NCBI RefSeq assembly: GCF_035046505.1
Contig: NC_089826.1
Location: 11,259,754 to 11,323,753 of the forward strand
Length of the DNA stretch: 64,000 nucleotides
From: Tiliqua scincoides
Lineage: Eukaryota; Chordata; Lepidosauria; Squamata; Scincidae
Direction: 5' to 3'
The position numbers and the translations under genes were made by a program. Shown piece by piece: positions 1 to 11,566 of the stretch. The notes beneath the pieces are model-generated. The model had not been told where the DNA came from, searched no databases, and worked only from the letters and a program-made list of their open reading frames with translations. Every line of letters begins with the position of its first letter. The first letter of the stretch is position 1.

Positions 1-165
1 TGATCAGTGGGACTTTGGCTTTTAACCAAAGAAGCTTTGTCCACACAGTCCTAGATTGGGAAGGGCAACCACCATTTTCTCCATATGATTCTCCATCCAA
101 CTAGGAACAAAACTGCCTTCTATTGACTCAGATCATTGGTCCATCTAGCTCACTATTGTCTACAC

Positions 166-507
166 TAGGGGTGTCAAACATAAGGTCCACAGGCCTAGTC
201 AGTCCCACAGAAGGGCCTTAACTGGTCCACATGATAATTGGGAAAATTGAACTGCAGAATTACTCCTCGGTAGCACACAGTTTAATAGAAGCTGAAAGAA
301 GAAAGATGTTACTGCCAGTGGCATAGCTAGAAGGGGTGCAAAGCACTAAGTTTTCCTAAGAGTTCCTAGGGGAGAACAAAGTGCTTAATTTTGGTCATCA
401 CCTGCTTAATGATGTCACTTCCTGCTTAATGATGTCACTTCCAGCTCTCAGCAGGCACCGTGGATGCTGACTTTGGCCCACAGTGCAAGAAAAGTTTGGC
501 ATCCCCG
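166..507. mobile_element. hAT-type nonautonomous element, diverged
   Basis: The ends taggggtgtcaaac and gtttggcatccccg are an inverted pair. The interior gcttaatgatgtcacttc is shared with 24271-24608. The flanking 8-mers (gtctacac, gtctattc) agree at the first five bases only, so the 8-bp duplication is eroded. Confidence 0.65.
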
Positions 508-1385
508 GTCTATTCTTCATGCCAGTAGCAATTCCGGAATTCGGGGGGGGGGGGATCCTTCCCTGGCCTGCCTAGAGATGCTGCCTGGAACAGAGCCTGG
601 AGTCTTCTTCTGCATATGTTCATCTACTGAGCTATGACCCTTGCATGGAATATGCACTTTAAAGAGCATAGACAGAGTGCAGCAGTGCAGGTAATTCCAG
701 ATCAGGGCATGTCTAGATTGTAATAATCTAAATTGCTGAAGAGAGTGTTACGTGAAAATCTCCTTTTCCCTTCCAAGTTGTGATTTTGTAAAACTCATGC
801 AGGTCAAACCTCAGAATACAGGACACCCTTCCCCCCAGTACACTTTTCCAAGGCCCTGGTAGAAGTCCCAAGTTTGCAAAGCTCATGGTGATTACATTCC
901 CTCCTCCAGTCAAGGAATGTCTCCTGATTCAATCACTGTTATGCAAAACAAGCATGCACCTCCAGAGGAAGAAGTCTATTGTTCTATTGTTGTAGCTTTA
1001 GCACTCTTAAGCTCCTTATGCAAACTGCCTCCCTCCCCCAGTCATGGCTGATACCCAGTCTTCATGTTCTTGCATGCTCCACTTGTCCTACTGTGTGTAA
1101 TGAGCATGCGCATCTAGGACAGCTCTAGGTCACATCTGGGTCATTCACATCCAGCTTCCAGGTCAGCCAAGCCCCTTTTAAGAGAGAACTCCGCCACATG
1201 GCTCTCTCTCTGGCTGCCCCCCTCCAAGGCAAAGGTCCTCCCCTCCCCAACTGCTCCCCAGGACAGGTAACTATCCTGTGTTTCTGAAACTCTTTCCCTT
1301 CTTCCCCATCTATTCCTCCCTTCTTCCCCCATCTTTAATTAGCAAACTGGGTTTAGCAGATTAAGGGACCCCTAAAATCCTTCCC

Positions 1386-1488
<103 letters not shown>

Positions 1489-1770
1489 TTATTTTTATCC
1501 CACCCTTCTCCCTAACGGGACCTAGGGCGGCTAACAACATATTTAAAAAAAACAGATTTTAAAAACATTAATACATAGCAGATAAAAACATTTAAAAACA
1601 CACTACAGAGGCCATAAAAACAGTAGTCAGATTAAAAGACAGAGTAAAAGAGCAGATCACCGAGGAATCAAGCCTGTAAAACTAAAAGATGTATAAAAAA
1701 GTTAAGAAGGACAGAAATCAGAAGGCATGTTTAAACAACAGTGTTTTCAGGCCTCGCCTTCCCTACAATC
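1489..1770 (-). repeat. Dispersed repeat with 'atcccaccc' end
   Basis: It opens ctttatttttatcccaccct, tctccctaacgggacctagg, then A-rich sequence to ttcaggcctcgcc. A similar opening (tgtttttatcccacctcaat) occurs at 62555-62650. The microsatellite before it is probably the 3' tail read on the - strand. The family is not identified. Confidence 0.5.
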
Positions 1771-2635
1771 TATCCATTTCTGATTCCTTCTCGGACGCAC
1801 CAAATACATAGCACATGCAACCACCATAAAAGCTAGGTACATTTTTCAAGTACTAGAACCAAGAAATGTATTATGTTTACCTTTGTGTGTTTTGTAATAA
1901 AAATATAATCTTTGATTGAACGTTATCTTTCTCCCAGTCTCCTCTTTAAGCTAAACAAGGGATTTTCTCTGCTTTACGCTATTTTGTTATCCAGCCTGCG
2001 ATCCTGAGGTTTCCAAAAGGGTAAATAAATAATTCCCCTTAAAACATAACAGCCCTTTTTGGTAACAAGAGGATGGGAATAATTCAGGTTGCTGAGTATT
2101 TTTATATCATAGATCTGTTCTATTTTGAAAGGACATGATATAAGTCTATTTCTGTATTTTTTTTCTACACTGTATTAATTAGCCAATAAACATTTAATAG
2201 CCAGAAAAGAGGAGTGACTTTTACCCTCGATGATTCAACTGTATTTTATTTGCTCATAGAGATATTAAATATGCTTCTTCTTAATACATGCTGCATGTTT
2301 ATTTCTGCCACTTTCTAAAAGTATAAAAATTTTTCACTCAAGTTAATGACTGCTAAATTTTTACTGTAAAAAATAAACTATATGAAAAGTAATTAGAATG
2401 CCAATGATTCTCCTTGCTAGAAAATTTTGCATTTTCTAGGATCAAGAATCAGAACTGTGTAATATTTTACAATAGAGCCACCTAGCGGTCTTTCTTCTTA
2501 ATGCCAGTTATCTAGCAAGTTGTTCGTGGCACCCTTATAAAACAGTAGCTTTCCAGCTTTCTGGCTTCAGGGGACCTGTCCACGTTGACCTATCTCTCAA
2601 GAAAACACTGCATATCTTTTGACGATCCTCAAGGG

Positions 2636-2829
2636 CAGGGGTTCCCAAACTGGGAGCCGTGGCTCCCCAGAGGGCCATGGAAACCAGCTGGGAAGCTGAG
2701 GAATTCTTGCAAAAAAAAAAACCCCCACCATACTATACAATGCATAGGATTGAAGCCCTAATGGAGAGCTGCGGCCAATGTCCTGGTAGGTCAAGGGAGC
2801 TGCCAATTGAAAAAGTTTGGGAACCACTG
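2636..2829. mobile_element. hAT-type nonautonomous element
   Basis: The ends caggggttcccaaactggga and agtttgggaaccactg are flanked by ctcaaggg and cccgaggg (two mismatches). 194 bp. No transposase. Confidence 0.7.
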
Positions 2830-4894
2830 CCCGAGGGCATATTTTGGGACACAGAGTCACTTCACAGAGGGAACTGGCCAGGACAAGTTTGATCACAGCT
2901 TCGTGTGAACCGAGAATGCCCCCTATAGAATGCATCCAACATGCTTCTGGAGCTGCACATTATATGGAAAACTTAGTAGTGGTGGAAAAACTGTCTTTAT
3001 AAAAATCCCCTGCACATCAGGAAGATGAATTTTCACCTTGCCTTCTCCCTGATAGGCTAGTTTTCTATATATTGGGATTTTTTTTGTTGGAAAAATATTC
3101 AGCCACATGAGACCCCACTTGCATTTTGAAGCATTACAATCCAAACAAAGATTTGCCATCTCATCTGTGAGAACTAGGCCTCATTTTATAGCTGGGCACT
3201 GGCCAGGCCATTGTGCCTCACCATTGTCCCCCTGCCAGTGTCATCTCGAACAGTGCTCCTTGCAGTGTTGCCCAGTGTGCAGGGTAAGTCTGATGCAGTT
3301 CTAACTGCAGTTCTAATGTAGTCATAATACAATTGCAAGGCATGTGCAATCCTGCCCTGTGGGTGTGTTCTGCATACCAGCTCAGGCAGCCAAGCAAAGC
3401 AACCTCCAGACTTAATTACGTGTCTTTGATGAGGAAACGTCAAGCGAGTTGTGAAATGTCAGTGACTTAGAATTGCACTTACAGGCGCTATCAAGATGTA
3501 CAGTACTTTTGGCAACCTTCAGTCTTGGAAGACTATGGTATTGTGCTCTGAATGGTGGTTCTGGAACAGCGTCTAGTGGCTGAAAAGGCCAATTCGGGAG
3601 TGACAATCCCTTCCACACTGGGAGCAAGTGCAGTCTGTCCCTGGTCTGTCTCCCTGGCTATGGGCCTACTTTCTTTGCCTCTTTGCCTCAGTCTGTTGGC
3701 AAAGTGTCTCTTCAAACTGGGAAAGGCCATGCTGCACAGCCTGCCTCCAAGTAGAACGCTCAGAGGCCAAGGTTTCCCATCCGTTGAGGTTCATTCCTAA
3801 GGCCTTCAGATCCCTCTTGCAGATATCCTTGTAGCGCATCTGTGGTCTACCCGAAGGGCGCTTTCCCTGCACAAGTTCTCCATAGAGGAGATCCTTTGGG
3901 ATCCGACCATCACCCATTCTCATGACCAAGCCAACGCAGGCGTCTCTGTTTCAGCACTGTATACACGCTGGGGATTCCAGCTTGTTCCAGGACTGTGTTG
4001 TTTGGAACTTTGTCCTGCCAGGTGATACCGAGGATGCGTCGGAGGCAGTGCATGTGGAAAGCGTTCAGCTTCTTCTCCTGTTGTGAGCGAAGAGTCCATG
4101 ACTCGCTGCAGTACAGAAATGTACTCAAGACACAAGCTCTGTAGACCTGGATCTTGGTATGTTCCATCAACTTCTTGTTGGACCAGACTCTCTTTGTGAG
4201 CCTGGAAAACGTGGTAGCTGCTTTACCGATGCGTTCGTTTAGCTTGGTATCCAGAGAAAGAGTGTCGGAGATTGTTGAGCCAAGGTACACAAAGTCATGG
4301 ACAACCTCCAGCTCATGCGCAGTGATTGCAATGCAGGAAGGTGAGTCCACATCCTGAACCATGACCTGTGTTTTCTTCAGGCTGATTGTCAGTCCAAAGT
4401 CTTGGCAGGCCTTGCTAAAACAGTTCATGAGCTGCTGGAGATCTTTGGCAGAGTGGGCGGTGACAGCTGCATCGTCGGCAAAGAGGAAGTCATGCAGACA
4501 TTTCAGCTGGACTTTGGACTTTGCTCTCAGTCTGGAGAGATTGAACAGCTTTCTGTCTGATCTGGTCCGGAGATAGATGCCTTCTGTTGCAGTTCCAAAG
4601 GCCTACTTCAGCAGGACAGCGAAGAAAATCCCAAACAAGGTTGGCACGAGAACACAGCCGTGCTTCACGCCGCTTCGGATGTCAGAGGGGTCTGATGTGG
4701 AGCCATCAAAGACTACAGTGCCCTTCATGTCCTCATGGAAAGACCTGATGATACTGAGGAGCCTAGGTGGACATCCAACCTTGGGGAGAATTTTGAAGAG
4801 GCTGTCCCTGCTGACCAGGTCGAAAGCCCTCCTGAGATCTATGAAGGCTATAAAGAGTGGCTGTCGTTGTTCTCTGCATTTCTCCTGCAGTTGT

Positions 4895-4979
4895 CTAAGG
4901 GAGAATACCATATCTCCCTTAGATATCCCCCTTAGGGATATTCTTCCCTTAAGGGAGAATACCATATCTCCCTTAGACC
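4895..4979. repeat. Palindromic duplication inside LINE copy A
   Basis: The inverted repeat TCTAAGGGAGA / TCTCCCTTAGA flanks ataccata at 4895-4924. A copy of it stands at 4951-4977, 54 bp on. The matching site in LINE copy C (20671-20690) has only one arm (ttctcccttagac). It is therefore a local rearrangement of copy A. Confidence 0.75.
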
Positions 4980-5511
4980 ACCAACAGGTGGTTGACCTGT
5001 TGGCTCGGAATCCGCACTGCGATTCTGGGTAGAGCTCTCTGCAAGTACCTGGAGCCACCCCTGTCGCCTTTGTTCTTGTACAGTGTGATGATGTTTGCAT
5101 CCCTCATGTCCTGTGGTACTCCACCTTCTCTCCAGCAGAGGCAGAGCATTTCTTGCAGCTCAGTGGCAATGAAATGATCTCTTCGCAGCACTTTAGGACT
5201 TCAGCAGGGATGCTTTCTTTTCCAGGTACCTTGCCAGAGGCAAGGGAGTCCAGGGCCACGTGAAGTTCTGCTAAGGTTGTTTCACTGTCAAGCTCCTCCA
5301 ACACAGGTAGGCACTCGAAGTTGTTCAGTGCTTCCTTGGTTACTGTATTTTCTTGGGAATATAGCTCAGAGTAGTGCTGCACCCAGCGTCCCATCTGCTG
5401 CGCCCGGTCCTGTGGCAGACTTCAGAGGGGCAGTTTTCTTCTATGTTGGACCTAGGGCCAGCTTGATACCATCATACCCTTGATACCAACATCCCCTTGA
5501 TGTTGCCCATG

Positions 5512-6366
5512 TGTCACCTGGGTCCAGCCCGGGTGGCCAGGAGCTCCCCAGGAGCAGGGATCTCCTCTAGGGTAGAGGCCTCCTCGGGAGTAAGACCCAA
5601 GTACTCCCAGGACTGGGGTCCCTTACAGAGCACCTACCTGGGAGGAGGAACAAGGACCAGCTGGGAACACCAAGCAGGCACCTGATTAGAAGGGGTGGGG
5701 CCGGCCCAAGAGGGAAGAGGCCTTATAAGGACCCTGGAGAGGGAAGAGGGAGGTTGCTCCTCTCCAGAGGGGAATAAGGGTCGAGGAAAGCCAGGGGGAA
5801 AGCATCATCCCTGCCTAAGGGAAAAGAGAGAGGCCTCCAGAGGGAGGGGACAGACGTCCACCCTGGAGAGAGGAGACTGGGGGGGAGACTTCCCTGAGCC
5901 AGGACCTGCCTGGACACAGAGGGCGACCCCTAGAGAGATGGGGGATTAGAGCCAACTATACCCCACGGGGGCCAGCTGGCTGGGAAGCTAGCACGGAGAT
6001 ATCAGGGGTTCTCCTAAGGCCAGCCAGCCTGACCCTGACCCCGACCGGCAGGGTTGCATCCTCCAAGAGCCCTAACCAAGGGATTCGGAGTGGAAAGCTG
6101 GTGCTGACAACACCCAGGAACGGGTAGGGTCAGGTCCAGAGCCCACCAAACGATGGCGACACAAGTCAGCATGATGTATGTAGGTCTGTGACGTAACAGT
6201 CCACATGAATGTAAAACGGCTGATGCTATTAAACCACCTATGTCAAGCAAATATAGCCACCTCCTGTCCGTTAATCTGCTGCTGACCATTGTTCAAGGAG
6301 CGAGTAAGCCCCTCACGCTCGCTTGCAACCCCAGGGAAGGGGCCTCCTCCCGCTATGGACATTACA
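5512..6366 (+). mobile_element. Solo LTR (LTR retroelement or ERV), nested in LINE copy A
   Basis: This 855-bp insert begins TGTCACC and ends ATTACA. It is flanked by the 5-bp duplication CCATG (5507-5511 and 6367-6371). The uninterrupted LINE site is seen in copy C (cccgtgtcagctgc). A TATA-like ccttataagg at 5721 and an ATTAAA at 6228 suggest + orientation. No internal coding part is present, so it is a solo LTR fossil. The target duplication is perfect and the LINE around it is degraded, so it is younger than the LINE. The family (Gypsy or ERV) is not decided. Confidence 0.85.
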
Positions 6367-6535
6367 CCATGTCAGCTGCTATCTGTATCTGGGAACAGAG
6401 TTGGAGCCAGTAGTCATTAGCACATCTCCTGGCAGTCTGCTGGACTTTGCTGCATGACATTCTCAAAAAGATCAGAAGACACAAGAACAAACAGAGGTCA
6501 TCGGGGTTTGTACAATATCTGATCACAGCGGCTTG

Positions 6536-6665
6536 TTAAGAAGGCAAGAAGAGCCCTGCTGGGTGAGGCCAAAGTCCATGAACAAAGGTCCATATAGTCC
6601 ACCATTCACAACCAGTGGTGGCTACTGAAGTGCCTCTGGTAAATCCATAAAGCAGCTGCTTGTTC
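6536..6665 (-). mobile_element. Diverged CR1-clade tail
   Basis: It begins ttaagaaggcaagaagagcc and ctgctgggtgaggccaaag, matching the CR1 3' end with many changes. It ends before the hAT element at 6710. Confidence 0.5.
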
Positions 6666-6709
6666 CCAGGATCTGGTATTGATAGTGATGCTGCATATTG
6701 ATTTGGAGG

Positions 6710-6923
6710 CAGTGGCGTAGTTAGAGAGGGTGCAAAGCACCACGTTTTGCAGGTAGCCTCACCATGTTGTGCAAGTGGCCCCTCCTCACCCCTTTGGAGC
6801 CATTCCAGGAACTGCCCAGACATGGACCGGAATGGTTCTGAAAGGGGAGAGGAGCTGCTTGCATGCCACGATGAAGCTCCCTGCAAAACTTGATGCTTTG
6901 CACCCCTTCTAGCTACACCACTG
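6710..6923. mobile_element. hAT-type nonautonomous element, palindromic
   Basis: The ends cagtggcgtagttagag and ctagctacaccactg have long matching inner arms (ggtgcaaagca / tgctttgcacc). The 8-bp duplication tttggagg is perfect (6702-6709, 6924-6931). 214 bp. Confidence 0.88.
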
Positions 6924-7084
6924 TTTGGAGGTTCCACATAGCTAGCCTGACTAACCACTGTTGAGACTGTCTGAATTTAACTTAATAAAAATCTATCTTA
7001 GGGCGTGATCTCATCCTCGCTATACTTCCTTGGAAGTAAGCCCCTTTGAGCGCAATGAGTAGACACTCATAGGCCTGTGCTTCC

Positions 7085-7265
7085 TCATCAGGAGGGTGCT
7101 CCGGTTCCTTCTGATTATCTGTTCCTCTTCCAGTGCTGTGAAATCCTTTTTTGAGATGGGGCAACCCAACCAGTACACAGTATTCCAAATGAAGCCACAC
7201 CATAGATTTGTCATAATCAAAATAGCATTGTCTGGCCATATTTTATGCCTGAGCTATTTCCTAAC
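7085..7265 (-). mobile_element. Diverged CR1-clade fragment
   Basis: It contains cttttttgagatggggcaac, cacagtattccaaatgaag and ccatagatttgtcataat, recognisable as the CR1 ORF segment just upstream of the 3' fragments above. Confidence 0.6.
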
Positions 7266-7419
7266 ACTGTGTGCCTTTTCCCCCCACTGCTGCTGCCTCC
7301 AAACCGACACCTTCAATGAACAAACCACCATTATCTAAGCAACTCTTGTGTAGACAAACATTAGTCAAGGACAATAGTAAGGGTGCTACACACACCTTTA
7401 GAGATCATCTTCATCCACG

Positions 7420-7498
7420 TGACTTGCCACTGGTGGGCCACTGTGAGATACAGGAAACTGGACTAGATGGACCTTTGGCTCTTCTTATGTTCTTATCC
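7420..7498 (+). mobile_element. CR1-clade LINE 3' tail
   Basis: It shows ggtgggccactgtgagatac, aaactggactagatggacct and ends cttcttatgttcttat. Confidence 0.75.
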
Positions 7499-8100
7499 CA
7501 CAATCTCCACAATTAGCCTCCTGAGGCTGCCCTCCATGTGACAATGGTGCATGGAAAGGAATTTTCAGAGACCTTGCTACAGATTTGCCATTCTTTTTCT
7601 GCAGATGTCCAACAAAGCCTTAGGGTCTATCTACACATTTAGAACAAGTTGGCTTGATGGCATCATAATACTGCACAGCCAGTCAAATTTGATGGGAAGA
7701 TGACATCATTAAGCCAGATCAGAGCGAAGACAAGCTTCCTACTCTCACTCTGAATGTTAGAGGAATGCTTCCACCCCATTTTGCAATCCTCCTAATTGTC
7801 CCTGGAACCAGAGGGAGGTTTTTAAGGCTTTCACAAAAAAGGGTAAGGAGAAAAAGAGACAGAAAGGAAGTTGAAGGGCGGAAAATACTGGAGTTGAGAG
7901 TTTCTTGTTTGACGTGCTTAAACCTGTCAGAAGCCTCCTACAAAGCTTGATGTCTTCTCTCATCTGCACATGATAGAACTGGTCCAACAGGAATTTCAAA
8001 AGAGTTGCCCTCTGTCATGCGAAAACGAGATAATGTCTCATGAACTGCCATTCTGCAAAAGTGCCCAGGACTGTGTCATAGGATTCAGTAATAACATTGA

Positions 8101-8190
8101 GGGTACAATCCTAACCAGGTTTACCCAGAAGTAAGTCCTATTTTGTTCAATGGGGTTTATTCTCAGGAAAGTGTGGTTAGGATTGTAGCC
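8101..8190. mobile_element. ~95-bp palindromic repeat copy, intergenic
   Basis: It begins gggtacaatcctaaccaggt and closes ggttaggattgtagcc, with near-symmetric arms. Confidence 0.65.
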
Positions 8191-9239
8191 TATATTAACT
8201 TCCTCTGCCCTTGGAGAATCAGTAAGGGTTTGCTAAGTATAGATGTGCCTCCAAGCCATGGCCGTTCGCCAAAGAGAGATCACCAAAGTCCTCTTCCATT
8301 TCACCCCTAGAACATGTCAAGGCGGAGCAGATTGCCTCGCCCTAGCTGGTAGGCGAGACATCACTGCTGCTTGTATCACTGAATTCACTTCCTGTCCCGA
8401 AGAGGAGAATGGCCTTTGCTTATCTGCATTCACTCATTTAAAGACATTCAGTTGTTTCCTATTGTGTAATACAGAAGTTGGATAAAGAGCGTTTAAGAAC
8501 CACAAAGAAACAGCTCAGTACTTTTTATGTGAGTGCAAGCATATTGTGTGAGTCCAGCACATACATTACTCTTAAATTACTCTTGCAAAGTCAACAATCA
8601 TTTATGGTCACATAGTCCAAAGTACAGCGTGAAGTTCATTCCGGTGTCTGTTGATAAAATCAACGTTAATTCCTTGGAGCCCCCACATCTCCCATTCCCA
8701 TTTGGGTAGTAAACATAATTTGTGGCCATTTGGTACTACACACAGCTATTGGTTGTATGAACCGTTTATAGTGTTGGAGTGTGGTTTGATTTTAAATCCC
8801 CTTATCCTCCGCATCCACTAGCACAAATAGAAGAGGTTAGGAATTCTTGGTCCTGCCATATGGAAATCATTGAATGTGTATGTGCATTTAGGGTAGAGAC
8901 TGCTTTTTTGGATCACTCCTACAAGTCTTGGCGGTCACATAAATGACAGCTCTTAGGGCCAGCCCTAGACCAAATGGTCTTTGGTGCCTCTCCATTGATT
9001 CAACTTTTAAAACCTTCTAAGTGCATCTGGAAACCTTTCATGCCCTTGATGCATGAGCTGCACTCATAATGTATCCTTGCAAAGAAGTGTGACGCATTTA
9101 CACACACAGATCTATAAATCCGTATTTATTCATGTTATATACAAGCAACTGAGGACAATAAGACTTTTGAATCTTATGAGTAGCTGAAATGCCCAGCACC
9201 CCTCAAGCCCAGAGGGGTGCTCCTTAACACCATAATGAG

Positions 9240-9618
9240 GGCACTTCCATTAAAATTGAGTGTTGGGAGAGTTAGAGTAGGCAAAATAAAATATTTCTTT
9301 ACCCAGCATGTAATTAATCTTTAGAACTCCTTGCCACAGGATATGGTGGCATCTGGCCTAGATGCCTTTAAAAGGGGATTGAACAGATTTCTGGAAGAAA
9401 AGTCCATTGGTTACAAGCCATGATGGGTTTGTGCAACCTCCTGGTTTTAGAAGTAGGCACCTCAGAATGCTAGGTGCAAGGGAGTGGCAACAAAATGCAA
9501 GTACCTTGTTGTTTTGTGTACTTGAGGAGACATCTGGTGGGCTGCTGTGAGATACAGGAAGCTGGACTAGATGGGCCTTTGACCTGATTCAGCAAGGCTG
9601 TTCTTAAGTTCTTATGTT
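9240..9618 (+). mobile_element. CR1-clade LINE 3' fragment
   Basis: It contains agaactccttgccacagg, ctagatgcctttaaaaggg, then aagctggactagatgggcct and ends gttcttaagttcttatgtt. The same 3' end, reversed, as 14527. Confidence 0.85.
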
Positions 9619-10047
9619 AAGCCTGGCACCCCAGATGGCTGCTTGGTCACCTGCCCCTAAAACTTGTCCTTGCAGCCCCATTCTGATGTATTTTCAGTGC
9701 AATAAAGCTCCTGTTGTGACGTCTACCCTGAGTTCAAATTCTGATGAGGAGAGGCCAAAAATGAATCCCAACCAAGACTCGCTGAGCCTGGGCTGCAGTC
9801 TGGGCCTGCCAGACTTGCTTAGACTTAGATCCTCCCACACTGTTCAGTGCATTGGGCAGTAAGCGCTCTCCATCATACTTGATCAATTGCAGTAGCCTTG
9901 GCTTCATCCCATGACAGGTTGACGGCTGTTAGGTCTTCAATGAAGGTCTTTTTCCATGTGATCTTTGGACATCCTGGTTTTCGCTTCTTCTTTTATGGAA
10001 TCCAGTTCATGGCTGTCCTTGGAGTTAGGTTAGTAGTTGGTGTAAGA

Positions 10048-10500
10048 CAGGGGTGCCCAAACCCCGGCCCTGGGGCCACATATGGCCCTCAAGGCCTCTC
10101 AATGTGGCTCTCAGCGAGCCCCCAGTCTCCAATGAGCCTCTGGTCCTCCAGAGATTTGTGGCAGCCTGCACTGGCCCAACACAACTGCTCTCAGCGTGAA
10201 GGCAACTCTTTGACCTTTTTGCATGAGCTATGAGATGAGGGCTTCCTCCACTGCTGGCTGTTTCATGTCTGTGATGCAGTAGTGGCAGCAAAGGAAAGGC
10301 TAGCCTTGCTTTGTGCCAGGCCTTTTATAGGCCTTGAGCTATTGCAAGACCTTCATTCATTCATATAAGTTCATCTTTAATATATTCATTTATGTAAATT
10401 TATTCAAATTTTAAATGTAAATTAATTCTCTTTCCCCAGCCCCCGACACAGTGTCAGAGAGATGGTGTGGCCCTCCTGCCAAAAACTTTGGACACCCCTG
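10048..10500. mobile_element. hAT-type nonautonomous element in RTE-like LINE
   Basis: The ends caggggtgcccaaac and tttggacacccctg are flanked by gtgtaaga and gcgtaaga. At 453 bp it matches 26012-26463 along its whole length. It is inserted in the RTE-like LINE fragment. Confidence 0.88.
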
Positions 10501-10794
10501 GCGTAAGATATGACCTGTGAATTGGAAGCATCTTTCAGCTACAATTTCCAATAGTGGGTGTGTGCATGTTTGTTTTTTATTATTTTCCAAAAACAAATAT
10601 AAACAAACACACCTAACACATAACAACAAAAACATAACACACTTCACTACACAAAAAAAGAAAAAAAGGGGTGCAGGAAATCATATATCATTATTATATA
10701 TCACTAAAGCTAATAAATCATTACATATCTCCTAATCAATTTCCTAAATTTACCTCTTAATATCATTTTTCATTCATCATTGTCTATCATATAT

Positions 10795-10798
<4 letters not shown>

Positions 10799-10840
<42 letters not shown>
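10799..10840. repeat. (TA)n microsatellite
   Basis: A run of about 20 TA units lies just before the insertion point of LINE copy B. Confidence 0.95.
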
Positions 10841-10844
<4 letters not shown>

Positions 10845-10855
10845 AGTGTTGTTGT

Positions 10856-11566
10856 GTTGGCAACCTTCAGTCTTGAAAGACTATGGTATCGCGCTCTGAA
10901 TGGTGGTTCTGGAACAGCGTCTAGTGTGGCTGAAAAGGCCAATTCGGGAGTGATAATCCCTTCTACAATGGGAGCAAGTGCAGTCTGTCCCTGGTCTGTC
11001 TCCCTGGCTATGGGCCTTCCTTCTTTGCCTCCTTGCCTCAGTCTGTTGACAAAGTGTCTCTTCAAACTGGGAAAGGCCATGCTGCACAGCCTGCCTCCAA
11101 GCGGGCCGCTCAGAGGACAGGGTTTCCCACTTGTTGAGGTCCACTCCTAAGGCCTTCAGATCCCTCTTGCAGATGTCCTTGTATCGCAGCTGTGGTCTAC
11201 CTGTAGGGCAATTTCCTTGCACGAGTTCTCCATAGAGGAGATCCTTTGGGATCCGGCCATCATCCATTCTCACAACATGACCGAGCCAACGCAGGCATCT
11301 CTGTTTCAGCAGTGCATACATGCTAGGGATTCCAGCACGTTCCAGGACTGTGTGGTTTGGAACTTTGTCCTGCCAGGTGATGACGAGAATGCGTTGGAGG
11401 CAGCGCATGTGGAAAGCGTTCAGTTTCCTCTCCTGTTGTGAGCGGAGAATCCATGACTCGCTGCAGTACAGAAGTGTACTCAGGACGAAAGCTCTGTAGA
11501 CCTGGATCTTGGTATGTTCTGTCAGCTTCTTGTTGGACCAGACTCTCTTTGTGAGTCTGGAAAATG
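10856..11566 (-). mobile_element. LINE copy B (shared-tail family), 5'-truncated, nested in L1
   Basis: This 711-bp 3' fragment of the same family as copy A lies on the - strand. It encodes [60 protein letters not shown] and a Cys/His-rich end. It is the least disrupted C-terminus of the three copies. It ends in ggttgccaac at 10856. Its insertion splits an L1-like element. Confidence 0.92.

Larger units (their letters stand above)
3509..6453 (-). mobile_element. LINE copy A (shared-tail family), 5'-truncated, interrupted by a solo LTR
   Basis: On the - strand this is the reverse-transcriptase and C-terminal part of a non-LTR retrotransposon. Visible are palm motif A (FIDLRRAFD, near 4815-4845), B (SGVKHGCVL, near 4650), C (FADD, near 4475), YLGSTISDTLSLDTKLNER, a LRWLGH block and a Cys-rich C-terminus. 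The frame is broken by stops and shifts. The 3' end lies at 3509 (ggttgcc). The body runs to 5511 and resumes at 6367 after an LTR insertion. The clade is uncertain: it is neither CR1 nor L1, and perhaps RTE- or I-related. The apurinic endonuclease part is missing. Confidence 0.9.

Noticed and set aside
3910-4428. A host gene for the 172-codon reverse-transcriptase-like frame
   Set aside because: The same protein recurs at 10881-11621 and 21086-21562 in broken form with a common 3' tail, so it is a LINE.
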